A DNA stretch of 64,000 bases from Camelimonas fluminis (GTDB taxonomy: Bacteria > Pseudomonadota > Alphaproteobacteria > Rhizobiales > Beijerinckiaceae): the NCBI RefSeq assembly GCF_014656355.1, contig NZ_BNCG01000008.1, forward strand, positions 40,293 to 104,292. Reading direction: 5' to 3'. Under the pieces are notes generated by a model. The model had not been told where the DNA came from and did no database searches. It was given only the letters and a program-made list of their open reading frames with translations. Positions 17,947 to 27,231 of this stretch are shown in pieces. The translations under genes were made by a program, and so were the position numbers. The first letter of the stretch is position 1, and each line of letters begins with the position of its first letter.

Positions 17947-20331
17947 TCAGAATGACACCGTCACGTGGGCCCGCACGGTCCGGCCCGGCAGCAGCACCTC
18001 GTCTTTCTTGAACGAGACACTGTTGCGCATGCGGTCATTGAGCAGATTGTCGCCAACGATGCCGAACACCGCCTCTTTCGCGCCGACGCCATTGGCGGGC
18101 AGCTTCACGCGGTAGTTCAGCTCGGCTTTCAGGTTGTTGTAGCCTGGCGTGCGGGTTTCATATTCCGCGACGTCCTTCTGGGCGAAGGCGTGGGTCAGCA
18201 GCACCCGGGCGAACAGCGCGTCGCTGCGATAATAGACGCCGCCGCCAAGCCGTTGCTGCGGCAGGCGCGGGACCCAGGCGCCATCGTCGAATTTGGCGCG
18301 GACATAATCATAGCGTCCCTCGACGCCGACCGCGCCGTCGCCGAGCTTCGCCAGATCGAACTGGCCAATGAACTCGGCGCCGGTAAACGTGGCGCCCTGC
18401 TGTGAATAGACGATCTGGCGCAGTTCGTCGTCATGACCGCAGGACGCAAAGGTATCGCCGCAGTCCACCCCGGTCAGGCGCTTGTAGATGAATCCGGAAT
18501 ATTTGGTGTGATAGACGCTGCCCTCGAAACGAACCGGTCCATCGGCCTTTTTCAGGCTGAACTCGACGGTGCGCGCCCGCTCAATCTTCAGGTTGGGATC
18601 GCCGATCTCGAACGTGCCGGAGGCATGGTGCGCGCCGCGCGAGAACAGTTCGGCGGCGGTCGGCGCGCGCTCAACGTATTGCGCGTTCAGCGTGGCGACA
18701 ATGTTGTGCCACGGCAGCGTGTACTGCACCCCGGCGCTGACGCTTTTCGGCGCGAAATCGCGTGATCGCGGCGACAGGGCGGGCTCGACGCCATCCGGCA
18801 GGTAATCGGCCGGGAATTGCGCCGCCGACCCGTCGACATTCACATAGCCCATGCGCCCGGCGAACTGCAGCCGCCAGCTGTCGTTGATTTTCAGTTCCTC
18901 GAAAAGGTAGGCGGCGATCGAGCGGGTTTCCGCCGGAGAGATCATGCCGCCTCCCTCGCCCGTGGCGTTCAGCTTCTGGCGGGCGCCGTGCACGCCGAAA
19001 GCCCCGCTCCACGTTCCCAACGCCGAGGACCACGGCGTGTGCTGCGCCTCGACGCGCGCCTCCTGCTGGCGGTTGTAGAAAGTTGAGTGCAGCGTCTCGC
19101 CGGCCGCCGCCACGGCGCCGCCGCCAAGGTCGTGATTGTGGTCATCATGGCCGTGTACGTCATGATCGTGAGCATCATGGTCATGATCGTCGTGACCGTG
19201 GTCGTGGGATTCATGCGCAAGGCCATATTCGCGATGGCGATAGCTGGAGGCGCCGGCCCAGAAACGGATGGCGTCGATCCAGGCGCTGGCTGGCCGGTGC
19301 TCGCCCTTGAGCACGATCCGGTCCTCGACCATGTCGATGCGGCTGCGCAGCGCGGCGGATTCACCGCCCGGAATCTGGTAGTTGCTGCTGAGATGCGAGT
19401 AGGCGAGGCCGATGAAACCGCTGTCGGTGATCACCGAACCGCCGATGGCGGCGCCGCCGGAATTGACGCCAGAATTGGCCTGACGGCCGTCGGGCGTGGC
19501 GTAGTCGCCCGATTTCTGGCGGAAGAAGTCGGCGTGCACCGCAACATTGCCGGCGCCGGCGTTGACCTCTCCCGCCGACGAGTAGCCGCGATTGGACGAA
19601 CTGACGCCATTCATGATGCGGGCATTGAAGCCGCTGACGACCTTTTCCGGAATCCGGTTGTTGTCGAGGCTGACAACGCCGCCAATGGCCTGCGAGCCGA
19701 AGCGCAATGTCGCCGGCCCACGGATGACCTCGATGCGCTCGGCGGTCAACGGATTGACCGGCGCGGCGTGGTCCTCGCCGAGGGCTGAAACGCCCGAAGC
19801 GCCAACGCCGTTTTCCTGGATGCTGACGCGAAAATTGTCGAGGCCGCGAATAACCGGCCGGCTGGCGCCGGGCGCGAAGGTCGTGGCGCTGACGCCAGGA
19901 ATATCGGCGACCGCCTCGCCAAGGCTCTGCGGCTGATTGCGCTCGATGTCGCTGCGCGACACGACCGACACCGGCGCGAACGGGCGCAACGGCACGATCA
20001 GCATGCCGGGAACTGGATCCTGACCGGCGCCCGTGTTCTGGCGCGCCGACACAGGCGTGTCGGCGGTCACGTCGATGGTCGGCAGGTCGATGACCTGAGC
20101 ATTTCCACGTCCCGCCGCGTCCGCCTCTCCGGCCGCCGCCGCCGCGCCAGGGTGACTGGCGACCGACAGGGCCAACAGGGCGACCCCGGCCAGTTTTCCC
20201 GCGCGCAAGCGGCGCAGGTTTCTGTCACAAGCGGCTCCGGTTCGCTCCGCCATCATGCGGCCCTGTGCAGGCATGGCCTGAGACTGCCGCGAAACGGCGG
20301 AAGCAGCGGGAAACGGAACGTACAATGACAT
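17947..20331 (-). CDS. TonB-dependent receptor with histidine-rich loop, likely zinc uptake (ZnuD-like)
   Basis: 794 residues from the ATG at 20331 (AGAGGT upstream). A long N-terminal leader with a hydrophobic stretch near residues 38-60 precedes the plug domain (IDLPTIDVTADTPVSARQNTGAG, RGLDNFRVSIQENGV, IEVIRGPATLRFGSQAIGGVV) and a beta-barrel ending in HVTVSF. Residues about 373-401 form an uninterrupted His/Asp loop (HESHDHGHDDHDHDAHDHDV and on), expected to face outward and bind metal. The operator-like palindrome over its promoter resembles a Zur box. This points to zinc import across the outer membrane under zinc limitation. Other divalent metals are not excluded. Confidence 0.85.
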   Translation of the reverse strand: MSLYVPFPAASAVSRQSQAMPAQGRMMAERTGAACDRNLRRLRAGKLAGVALLALSVASHPGAAAAAGEADAAGRGNAQVIDLPTIDVTADTPVSARQNTGAGQDPVPGMLIVPLRPFAPVSVVSRSDIERNQPQSLGEAVADIPGVSATTFAPGASRPVIRGLDNFRVSIQENGVGASGVSALGEDHAAPVNPLTAERIEVIRGPATLRFGSQAIGGVVSLDNNRIPEKVVSGFNARIMNGVSSSNRGYSSAGEVNAGAGNVAVHADFFRQKSGDYATPDGRQANSGVNSGGAAIGGSVITDSGFIGLAYSHLSSNYQIPGGESAALRSRIDMVEDRIVLKGEHRPASAWIDAIRFWAGASSYRHREYGLAHESHDHGHDDHDHDAHDHDVHGHDDHNHDLGGGAVAAAGETLHSTFYNRQQEARVEAQHTPWSSALGTWSGAFGVHGARQKLNATGEGGGMISPAETRSIAAYLFEELKINDSWRLQFAGRMGYVNVDGSAAQFPADYLPDGVEPALSPRSRDFAPKSVSAGVQYTLPWHNIVATLNAQYVERAPTAAELFSRGAHHASGTFEIGDPNLKIERARTVEFSLKKADGPVRFEGSVYHTKYSGFIYKRLTGVDCGDTFASCGHDDELRQIVYSQQGATFTGAEFIGQFDLAKLGDGAVGVEGRYDYVRAKFDDGAWVPRLPQQRLGGGVYYRSDALFARVLLTHAFAQKDVAEYETRTPGYNNLKAELNYRVKLPANGVGAKEAVFGIVGDNLLNDRMRNSVSFKKDEVLLPGRTVRAHVTVSF
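19128..19215 (-). repeat. Low-complexity His/Asp coding repeat
   Basis: A run of degenerate GAC/CAT-type codon pairs encodes the histidine-aspartate stretch of the TonB receptor. Such repeats mutate in length easily and often differ between strains. Confidence 0.8.
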
Positions 20332-20340
20332 GGCGACCTC

Positions 20341-20382
20341 TTTATGTAATGTTATTACATAAATTGAACGCGACTCCGTCAA
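20341..20382 (-). promoter_or_regulatory. Promoter overlapped by a Zur-like palindromic operator
   Basis: A perfect 10-bp inverted repeat, TTTATGTAAT (20341-20350) and ATTACATAAA (20354-20363) with a 3-nt centre, lies 9 nt upstream of the receptor start. On the minus strand TTGACG (20377-20382) and TGTAAT (20354-20359) form a -35/-10 pair with 17-nt spacing, so the palindrome covers the -10. The AT-rich TGTAATGTTATTACA core resembles Fur-superfamily Zur boxes. Assignment to Zur is inference. Confidence 0.7.
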
Positions 20383-20566
20383 CCCGGAAAGCAACAATGT
20401 TGCAAGTTTGTCCACAGACGCGGCTGACGCGCACGCTGGCGCCGCATAGCCTGCGGCGCGTCGGGTCCTGTCCTGCGCTGCGAAATTGCCGCCATTACGT
20501 CAGTATTATTGACACATCTTGGGGGCTGTGATTGGTACGGACAACGAACAAGCCGAGGTTGTCCCG

Positions 20567-21790
20567 ATGTTTAGCTGGGAGCAGGTCTTCGCCACGCGCG
20601 CGTCGCGCATGAAGGCGTCCGAAATCCGTGAATTGCTGAAGCTGCTTGAGCGGCCGGACATCATTTCGTTCGCCGGCGGCATACCGGATCCGGCGCTGTT
20701 CCCCAAGGAAGCCTTCGCCGGGGCCTACGCCGACGTGCTTTCCGGCCCTGACGCCGCCGCCGGCCTGCAATATTCGGTGAGCGAGGGCTACGCTCCCCTG
20801 CGCGAATGGCTGGTGGGGCAACTGGCCAAACTCGCCATTCCCTGCACCATCGACAATGTTTTCATTGTCTCCGGTTCACAGCAGGGCCTCGACTATTTGG
20901 GCAAGCTGTTTCTGTCGCCGAAAGATACGGCGCTGGTCACCCGGCCGACCTATCTGGGCGCATTGCAGGCGTTCAACGCCTATGAACCGACCTATGATGA
21001 GCTGAACCTGGGCGGCAACCGCACGCCGGACGCTTACCGCGCGGCCGCGGCGCAGGCCGGCGGCCGCGTCAAGTTCGCCTATCTGTCGGCGGATTTCGCC
21101 AACCCCACGGGCGAAACCCTCGATCGCGCCGGCCGCGAGAAACTGCTGGATCTGGCCAGCGAGTTGGACGTTCCCGTGATCGAGGACGCCGCTTACCAGT
21201 CACTGCGTTACGAAGGCGAGCCGATTCCGCCCATCATGGCGCTGGACATCGCCCGTTGCGGCGGCGTCGACGCATCGCGGACGATCTATTGCGGCAGCTT
21301 TTCCAAGACGCTGGCGCCCGGCCTGCGCGTCGGCTTCATCGTCGCCGCCGCGCCCATCATCCGCAAACTGGTGCTGATGAAGCAGGCGGCGGACCTGCAT
21401 TCCTCCACCATCAACCAGATGGCCATCGCCCACGTGGCCGGGCAGATTTTCGACAACCAGGTCGCAAAGATCCGCGCGGTTTACCGCGAGCGGCGCGACG
21501 CCATGCTCGACGCCCTCGCCCGCCACATGCCGCCCGGCGTGCGCTGGACGCATCCGGAAGGCGGCATGTTCATCTGGATCACCCTGCCCGCCGGCATGGA
21601 CGGCGCCGCCCTGCTGGCCCGCGCCATTGAGACCGAGAAGGTGGCTTTCGTTCCGGGCCAGGCGTTCCACGCCGATGGCGGCGGCGCCAACACCCTGCGC
21701 GTCAGCTTCTCATGCGCTGATCCTGCGACCATCGCCGAAGGCATCTCACGCCTCGGCCGCGTGATCGGACTCGAACGGGTCGCCGCCTGA
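20567..21790 (+). CDS. PLP-dependent aminotransferase, class I/II (2-aminoadipate type)
   Basis: 407 residues from the ATG at 20567; a TTG start at 20519 is possible but unsupported. The fold type I signature is clear: ISFAGGIPDPALFP near the N-terminus, LQYSVSEGYAPLR, SGSQQGLDYLGKLFLSP, DFANPTGE, VIEDAAYQSLRYEG and YCGSFSKTLAPGLRVGF, with Lys247 as the PLP Schiff-base lysine. This set fits the LysN/ARO8-like group that acts on 2-aminoadipate, branched-chain or aromatic amino acids. The gene stands alone and ends at a strong terminator. Confidence 0.85.
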   Translation: MFSWEQVFATRASRMKASEIRELLKLLERPDIISFAGGIPDPALFPKEAFAGAYADVLSGPDAAAGLQYSVSEGYAPLREWLVGQLAKLAIPCTIDNVFIVSGSQQGLDYLGKLFLSPKDTALVTRPTYLGALQAFNAYEPTYDELNLGGNRTPDAYRAAAAQAGGRVKFAYLSADFANPTGETLDRAGREKLLDLASELDVPVIEDAAYQSLRYEGEPIPPIMALDIARCGGVDASRTIYCGSFSKTLAPGLRVGFIVAAAPIIRKLVLMKQAADLHSSTINQMAIAHVAGQIFDNQVAKIRAVYRERRDAMLDALARHMPPGVRWTHPEGGMFIWITLPAGMDGAALLARAIETEKVAFVPGQAFHADGGGANTLRVSFSCADPATIAEGISRLGRVIGLERVAA

Positions 21791-21889
21791 CGCCAGAATA
21801 TCTGAACTCCAGGGTCCGGATGGACGGGCACCCTGATCCAGGACAGGCCGGGTTCTTTCCCCGGGAGGCGCCCCGACAGCACAACAACA

Positions 21890-21920
21890 AAACCCCCGGC
21901 CTTGCGGTCGGGGGTTTTTT
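21890..21920. terminator. Bidirectional terminator between convergent genes
   Basis: AAAACCCCCGGCC and GGTCGGGGGTTTTTT form a long GC stem with loop TTGC and a T run on the plus strand. It terminates the aminotransferase gene and, in reverse, the RND efflux operon. Confidence 0.9.
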
Positions 21921-21978
21921 GGTTTTCGGGATCCAGCCTCTTCTGGAGGCAGGGCGCGGAGACCGCGCCCTGATTGCG

Positions 21979-24900
21979 TCACGCCGACGGCTTTGGCGTC
22001 TCTGGCGCATCCGGCGCCGGGTGCGGAGCGTGCACCGGCGATTCACCGTGCAGCACCGGCGGCCTGGTGCGGAACAGCGTCAACACGAAGACGAAGAACG
22101 CCGGCACGAAGATCACCGCCAGGATGGTGGCCGAGATCATGCCGCCCACCACGCCGGTGCCGATGGCGTTCTGGCTCGCCGCGCTGGGGCCGGTGGCGAT
22201 GGCCAGCGGCACCACGCCCAGCGTGAACGCCAGCGAGGTCATGATGATCGGCCGGAAGCGCAGCCGGCACGCCTCGATCGCCGCGTCGCGCAGGCTCATG
22301 CCGTCGGCATAGAGATCCTTCGCGAATTCGATGATCAGGATGGCGTTCTTCGCCGACAGGCCGATGATCGCCAGCAGACCCACCTTGAAGTAGAGGTCGT
22401 TCGGCAACCCGCGCAGCATCACGGCGAGGATACAGCCGATCACGCCCAGCGGCACGACGAGCATCACCGACAGCGGGATCGACCAGCTCTCGTACAGCGC
22501 CGCCAACAGCAGGAACACGAACAGGATGCTCATGGCGAACAGGATCGGCGCCTGCGAACCCGAGGAAATTTCCTCAAGCGTCTGGCCGGTCCATTCGTAG
22601 CCGATGCCCTGCGGCATGGTCGCGGCGATGCGCTCCATCTCGGCGATCGCCGCGCCGGACGAATACCCGGGCGCCGGAGCGCCGGAAATGCGAACCGACG
22701 GATAGCCATTGTAGCCGACGATCTGCTGCGGCCCCTTGATCCACTGCAACTTGGCGAAGGAGGAGATCGGCACCATGCCGCCACTGGCGTTGCGCACGTT
22801 CAGGTTCAGCAGATCCTCGCCCTGAAGGCGGCTGGCCGCGTCCGACTGGATGATCACGCGCTGCATGCGGCCATTGTTGGGGAAGTCGTTGATGTACGAC
22901 GAACCCAGATTGGCCGTGATGGTGGCGTTGATGTCAGCGAAGCTGACGCCGAAGGTGTTGGCCTTCTCACGGTCGATGATCACCATGAGCTGGGCCGCGT
23001 CCGGCAGTCCCTCGGTGCGCAGGCCGGTGAGGATCGGGCTTTTGGCCGCCTCCGCCATCAGCTTCTGCGTCGCGCCCGCCAACGCCGTCTGTCCCAGCCC
23101 GCCGCGGTCCTGCAGGCGGAAGGTGAAGCCGGCCGAGTTGCCGAAGCCCTGGATGGGCGGCGGCGACAGGGCGAACGACATCACGTCGCTGATCCCGAAC
23201 ATCTTCATGTTCATGCGGTTGGCGATGTCCTGGGCCGCGTTGCCGGCGCCACGCTCGCCCCAGTCCTTCAGGGTGATGAACATGATGGCGGCGTTCTGGC
23301 CGGCGCCCGAGAAGCTGAAGCCGCGCACCGCGACCATGTTGGCCACTGCGGTCTCCGTCCGGGCGATCTGCTCGATCTTCTCGATCGCCTGCAGGGTCCG
23401 GTTGGAGCTGGCTTCCGGCGGGGTCTGGATGTCGACGATGATATAGCCCTGGTCCTCGTTCGGAATGAACGAGGTCGGCAGGCGCATGAACAGCCAGCCC
23501 GTGCCGACGAGCAGCGCGAGGAAGATGATCATCAGCCGGCCCGCCCGCGAGGTCGCGCCCGTGACCATGCCGGCGTAACGACGGGTGGTGCGGTCGAAGA
23601 AGCGGTTGAACGCCCCAAAGAAGCCGCGCTTCTCTTCGCCATGGCCGTGCACCGGCTTCAGGAAGGTGGCGCACAGGGCCGGCGTCAGCGACAGGGCGAG
23701 GAAGGCCGAGAACAGGATCGACACCACCATCGTCAGGCTGAACTGCCGGTAGATCACGCCCGTCGCGCCCGGGAAGAACGCCATGGGAACGAACACGGCG
23801 GCCAGCACCAGGGTGATGCCGATAATGGCGCCAGAGATCTGGCTCATGGCCTTCTGCGTCGCCTTCAGCGGCGACAGCCCCTCCTCCGCCATGATGCGTT
23901 CGACGTTCTCGACCACGACAATGGCGTCGTCGACGAGGATGCCGATAGCGAGAACCATGGCGAACATGGTGAGCACGTTGATGGAGAACCCTGAGCCCAG
24001 CATCACCGCCAGCGTGCCCAGCAGCGCCACCGGCACCACCAGCGCCGGAATGACCGTGTAGCGGAAGTTCTGCAGGAACAGGAACATCACGAGTAAGACG
24101 AGGCCCACCGCTTCCAGCAGGGTGTGCACCACCTTCTCGATCGAAGCCTCGACGAACGGGCTGGTGTTGTATGGGATCGAATACTCGATGCCCTTGGGGA
24201 AGAAGCGGGCAAGCTCGCTCATCTTGGTTTCGATGGCGTTGGAGGTCGCCACCGCGTTGCCGCTCTCGGAGAGCTGGACGGCGATGGCGGCGCTGGGCTT
24301 GCCGTTGAGGCGGGTGGCGAAATTGTAGCTTTCGCTGCCGACCTCGACGCGCGCCACGTCGCGCATCCGCACGGTTGAACCATCCGGGTTGGCGCGCAGC
24401 ACGATATTGCCGAATTCGTCTGGCGAGCTGAGCTGCCCCTTCACCAGCACCGTCGCGGTGATCTGCTGGTTGATCGGGTTGGGGTCGGCGCCGATCTTGC
24501 CCGCGGCCACCTGGGCGTTCTGGGCCCGGATGGCGTTGGTGATGTCGTCCGTCGAAATGTTCAGACCCAGCATCTTGTCCGGGTCGATCCAGATGCGCAT
24601 CGAGCGCGGCGCGGCGAACAGCTGCGCCCGGCCGACGCCCGGGATGCGGCGGATTTCGCCGAGCACGTTGCGATTGAGATAATCGCCCAGGCCCACGTCA
24701 TCCATGGTGCCGTCTGTCGACGTCAACGAAATGATCAGCAGAAAGCCGGCGCCGCTCTCCTCGGTGGTGATGCCCTGCTGCACGACCGTCGCCGGCAGCC
24801 GCGGCTGCACGCGCCGGATGGCGTTCTGGGCGTTGACGGAGGCAATGTCGATATTGGAGCCGGTGCGGAACGTCGCGGTGATCTCAACCTGGCCGGTCGC

Positions 24901-25149
24901 GTCCGAAGTGGACTCGAAATAGGCCAGATTCTTCACGCCGTTGAGTTCGTCTTCGATCTGTTTCGTCACGCCCTGATAGATCTCGGACGGCGAAGCGCCC
25001 GGATACATCGTGGAGATCGACAGCTGCGGCGGCGCCACCCTCGGATATTGGGCGATCGGCAGGAATGGCAGCGCGATCAGGCCGGCGATGGCGATGAAAA
25101 ACGCCACGACCCATGCAAAAATGGGTCGTATAATGAAAAATTGCGCCAT
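21979..25149 (-). CDS. RND multidrug efflux pump, inner-membrane subunit (AcrB/MexB type, HAE1)
   Basis: 1056 residues, the full length of an HAE1 pump. The sequence starts MAQFFIIRPIFAWVVAF and shows the AcrB landmarks: GILVDDAIVVVENVER with the paired aspartates of TM4, FFPGATGVIYRQFSLTM, LSAKNAILIIEFAKDL with the TM10 lysine, and two large periplasmic porter domains. It uses the proton gradient to expel hydrophobic drugs, dyes or solvents. It is 9 nt downstream of the adaptor gene on the same strand. There is no outer-membrane factor gene in this operon, so a TolC/OprM-like partner must be encoded elsewhere. Confidence 0.95.
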   Translation of the reverse strand: MAQFFIIRPIFAWVVAFFIAIAGLIALPFLPIAQYPRVAPPQLSISTMYPGASPSEIYQGVTKQIEDELNGVKNLAYFESTSDATGQVEITATFRTGSNIDIASVNAQNAIRRVQPRLPATVVQQGITTEESGAGFLLIISLTSTDGTMDDVGLGDYLNRNVLGEIRRIPGVGRAQLFAAPRSMRIWIDPDKMLGLNISTDDITNAIRAQNAQVAAGKIGADPNPINQQITATVLVKGQLSSPDEFGNIVLRANPDGSTVRMRDVARVEVGSESYNFATRLNGKPSAAIAVQLSESGNAVATSNAIETKMSELARFFPKGIEYSIPYNTSPFVEASIEKVVHTLLEAVGLVLLVMFLFLQNFRYTVIPALVVPVALLGTLAVMLGSGFSINVLTMFAMVLAIGILVDDAIVVVENVERIMAEEGLSPLKATQKAMSQISGAIIGITLVLAAVFVPMAFFPGATGVIYRQFSLTMVVSILFSAFLALSLTPALCATFLKPVHGHGEEKRGFFGAFNRFFDRTTRRYAGMVTGATSRAGRLMIIFLALLVGTGWLFMRLPTSFIPNEDQGYIIVDIQTPPEASSNRTLQAIEKIEQIARTETAVANMVAVRGFSFSGAGQNAAIMFITLKDWGERGAGNAAQDIANRMNMKMFGISDVMSFALSPPPIQGFGNSAGFTFRLQDRGGLGQTALAGATQKLMAEAAKSPILTGLRTEGLPDAAQLMVIIDREKANTFGVSFADINATITANLGSSYINDFPNNGRMQRVIIQSDAASRLQGEDLLNLNVRNASGGMVPISSFAKLQWIKGPQQIVGYNGYPSVRISGAPAPGYSSGAAIAEMERIAATMPQGIGYEWTGQTLEEISSGSQAPILFAMSILFVFLLLAALYESWSIPLSVMLVVPLGVIGCILAVMLRGLPNDLYFKVGLLAIIGLSAKNAILIIEFAKDLYADGMSLRDAAIEACRLRFRPIIMTSLAFTLGVVPLAIATGPSAASQNAIGTGVVGGMISATILAVIFVPAFFVFVLTLFRTRPPVLHGESPVHAPHPAPDAPETPKPSA

Positions 25150-25158
25150 CTCCCGTCC

Positions 25159-26436
25159 TCAGTTCTTTTTGCCGTCGGGCGTGGGGGCGGCCTTGGGATC
25201 CGTGTCGCCCGCCCCGGAGGGCTTCGCTGTGGCGGACTTTGCGCCCACCGGACCGCCCCAGGGCTGGGGAACCACCTTGGCTCCAGGAGCCATCTTCTGG
25301 AATCCCTCGACAATGATCCGGTCGCCCGGCTGCAGGCCGCCGCGCACCAGCCAGCGGTCGCCGGTCACCTGGCCAAGTTCGATCTGCCGGGTCTGGGCAA
25401 CGTCGCCCTCGCCGAGAACATAGACCTGCGCCGCGCCGCTGGCGTCACGCATCACGGCCTGCTGCGGAATGGCGATCGCCTGATCCACCCGGCCCTGCTC
25501 GATGCGCACCCGCACATACAGGCCCGGCAACAGCTCATTCTTCGGGTTGGGGAATTCAGCGCGCAGCGTGATCTGGCCCGTGGTGGCGTCCACGGACGCC
25601 TCGGAGAACAGCAGCTTGCCCTTGTGAGCATAGCTCTCGCCATCATCGAACAGCAGCTGGACGGCGGCGGCGTCCGGGGTGACCCTGGCGATATTGCCGG
25701 CGGCCAGATCCTGACGCAAACGCCGCACCTCGGTCGATGACTGGGTGAAGTCGGCGTAAACCGGATCCAGCTGCTGGATAACCGCGAGCGGCCGGATTTC
25801 TCCGGTGGTGACCAGCGCGCCTTCCGTCACCAGCGCGCGGCCAATGCGGCCGCTGATCGGGGCCCGCACCTCGGTGTAGTCGAGGTTGACCGTGGCCTGG
25901 TCGAGCCCGGCCTGGGCAGCCGCGACCTCGGCCTCCGCCTGGGCAAGATTGGCGACGGCCACGTCAAATTCCTGCGCCGAGCTCACATTGCGCTTTTGCA
26001 GCTCTTTCTGGCGGTCGGCTTTCTGCTGCGCCAACACCCTGGCCGCCTTGGCGCGCTCCAGATTCGCCTTCGCGCTGGCGACCGCCACGCGGAACAGGGT
26101 CGGATCAATGCGATACAGCACGTCCCCTTCCTTGACGATCGTGCCCTGCTGGAAGACGCGCTCCTGCAGGATGCCGCTGACGCGCGGCCGCACTTCTGCG
26201 GTGCGGACGGCGGCGATGCGCCCTGGCAGATCGCGGGTCAACGGCACGGCTTCGCGTGAAATGGTCATGACCTGCACGACAGCCGGCGGCATGGCGTGCT
26301 GGGCGAAGGCGACCGTTGGCAAACCCAACAGGGCTACGGTGGAGAATCCCGCCGCGGCGACTGGCGCGGACAAGGCCATGGCGAACCAGGCGGGAGCTTT
26401 TCTGGAAGAGTTTCGCATTGGGGCCATATCCGTCAC
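25159..26436 (-). CDS. RND efflux periplasmic adaptor (AcrA/MexA type)
   Basis: 425 residues from a GTG at 26436 that overlaps the tetR stop as GTGA; ATGs at 26427 and 26418 are alternatives. A signal sequence ends near AFA-Q, and there is no lipobox cysteine, unlike AcrA/MexA. The body shows the membrane-fusion layout: lipoyl half (PGRIAAVRTAEVRPRVSGIL), coiled coil (about residues 115-170), second lipoyl half (DYTEVRAPISGRIGRALVTEGALV), beta-barrel and membrane-proximal domain. It links the pump to the outer-membrane channel. Confidence 0.92.
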   Translation of the reverse strand: MTDMAPMRNSSRKAPAWFAMALSAPVAAAGFSTVALLGLPTVAFAQHAMPPAVVQVMTISREAVPLTRDLPGRIAAVRTAEVRPRVSGILQERVFQQGTIVKEGDVLYRIDPTLFRVAVASAKANLERAKAARVLAQQKADRQKELQKRNVSSAQEFDVAVANLAQAEAEVAAAQAGLDQATVNLDYTEVRAPISGRIGRALVTEGALVTTGEIRPLAVIQQLDPVYADFTQSSTEVRRLRQDLAAGNIARVTPDAAAVQLLFDDGESYAHKGKLLFSEASVDATTGQITLRAEFPNPKNELLPGLYVRVRIEQGRVDQAIAIPQQAVMRDASGAAQVYVLGEGDVAQTRQIELGQVTGDRWLVRGGLQPGDRIIVEGFQKMAPGAKVVPQPWGGPVGAKSATAKPSGAGDTDPKAAPTPDGKKN

Positions 26437-27017
26437 AGATCGTCAAAAAGGGCGTTCGGCATCCGGGTCATTTTTCCGATTCCGGAAAAAATCTGATCCC
26501 GGACCTCCGGAGAAAAGTCACAAAAATCGAAGCAGGTCAGGCTGAGATAACCCTGAAGCGCCAGAAACGCCATGAGTGGCCCCAGCTCCGCAGCCGTCTC
26601 GCCATCGCCAAGAAAGGCCTTCTGGTCCTTGCCGACAAAGTCACGAATGCGCATCCGCACCGAGTCATCCGCCGCCATGGCGAGGCAGATTGTCATGACC
26701 GAAGCGCGGTCCTGCGTGTCCGGCATGGTGGCCGCAAAACGGATGCGGCCGACCAGTTCCGGATTGGCGACGTCCGGCGCGTCCGCCGCAGCTTCGATGC
26801 AATCCTGCAAACGCCGGTCGTCGGTCTCCATCTGCCGGGCGACGAGGGCGCCAATCAGCGCGTGCTTGGTCTTGAAATCGTAGAGAACCGTGGCCTTGCT
26901 GACGCCAGCCTCTTCCGCCACCGCGCTGATGGTCAGATTGACGGCTCCATCGCGCTGGATCACGCGTTCGGCCGCGTCAAGCACAGCGTCACAGCCTATG
27001 ATGCGTTTCCGACCCAT
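26433..27017 (-). CDS. TetR-family repressor of the RND operon (AcrR-like)
   Basis: 194 residues from the ATG at 27017 (MGRKRIIGCDAVLDAAERVI); the longer frame to 27077 covers the operator and is rejected. The N-terminal helix-turn-helix is about residues 27-49 (LTISAVAEEAGVSKATVLYDF), and the C-terminal half is the variable ligand domain. It is the first gene of the operon with the adaptor and pump and is translationally coupled to the adaptor by a GTGA overlap. It should repress the whole operon until a pump substrate binds. Confidence 0.88.
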   Translation of the reverse strand: MGRKRIIGCDAVLDAAERVIQRDGAVNLTISAVAEEAGVSKATVLYDFKTKHALIGALVARQMETDDRRLQDCIEAAADAPDVANPELVGRIRFAATMPDTQDRASVMTICLAMAADDSVRMRIRDFVGKDQKAFLGDGETAAELGPLMAFLALQGYLSLTCFDFCDFSPEVRDQIFSGIGKMTRMPNALFDDL

Positions 27018-27038
27018 GAGCAGCGTCCATTCATTTCC

Positions 27039-27050
27039 AACCGGACGGTT
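27039..27050. promoter_or_regulatory. Candidate TetR operator
   Basis: AACCGGACGGTT is an inverted repeat (AACCG / CGGTT, 2-nt centre) 21 nt upstream of the tetR start, in an otherwise AT-richer segment. Position and symmetry fit an autoregulatory TetR site. Confidence 0.5.
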
Positions 27051-27231
27051 AATATTGACGCCGCAAAAATCCGTCAAACAAAACCGGCAGCATCTGCGCG
27101 GAATTGCACACGATCAAAGCTCAGAATGTGCGCAAGCGCACGTCAGGACACCCCGATGGCGTCCGTGACGGTATTTTGACCGGAGAACGCGCACTTGCGT
27201 CGCATTTGCCTGGTTTTTCCCGACATCCGTC

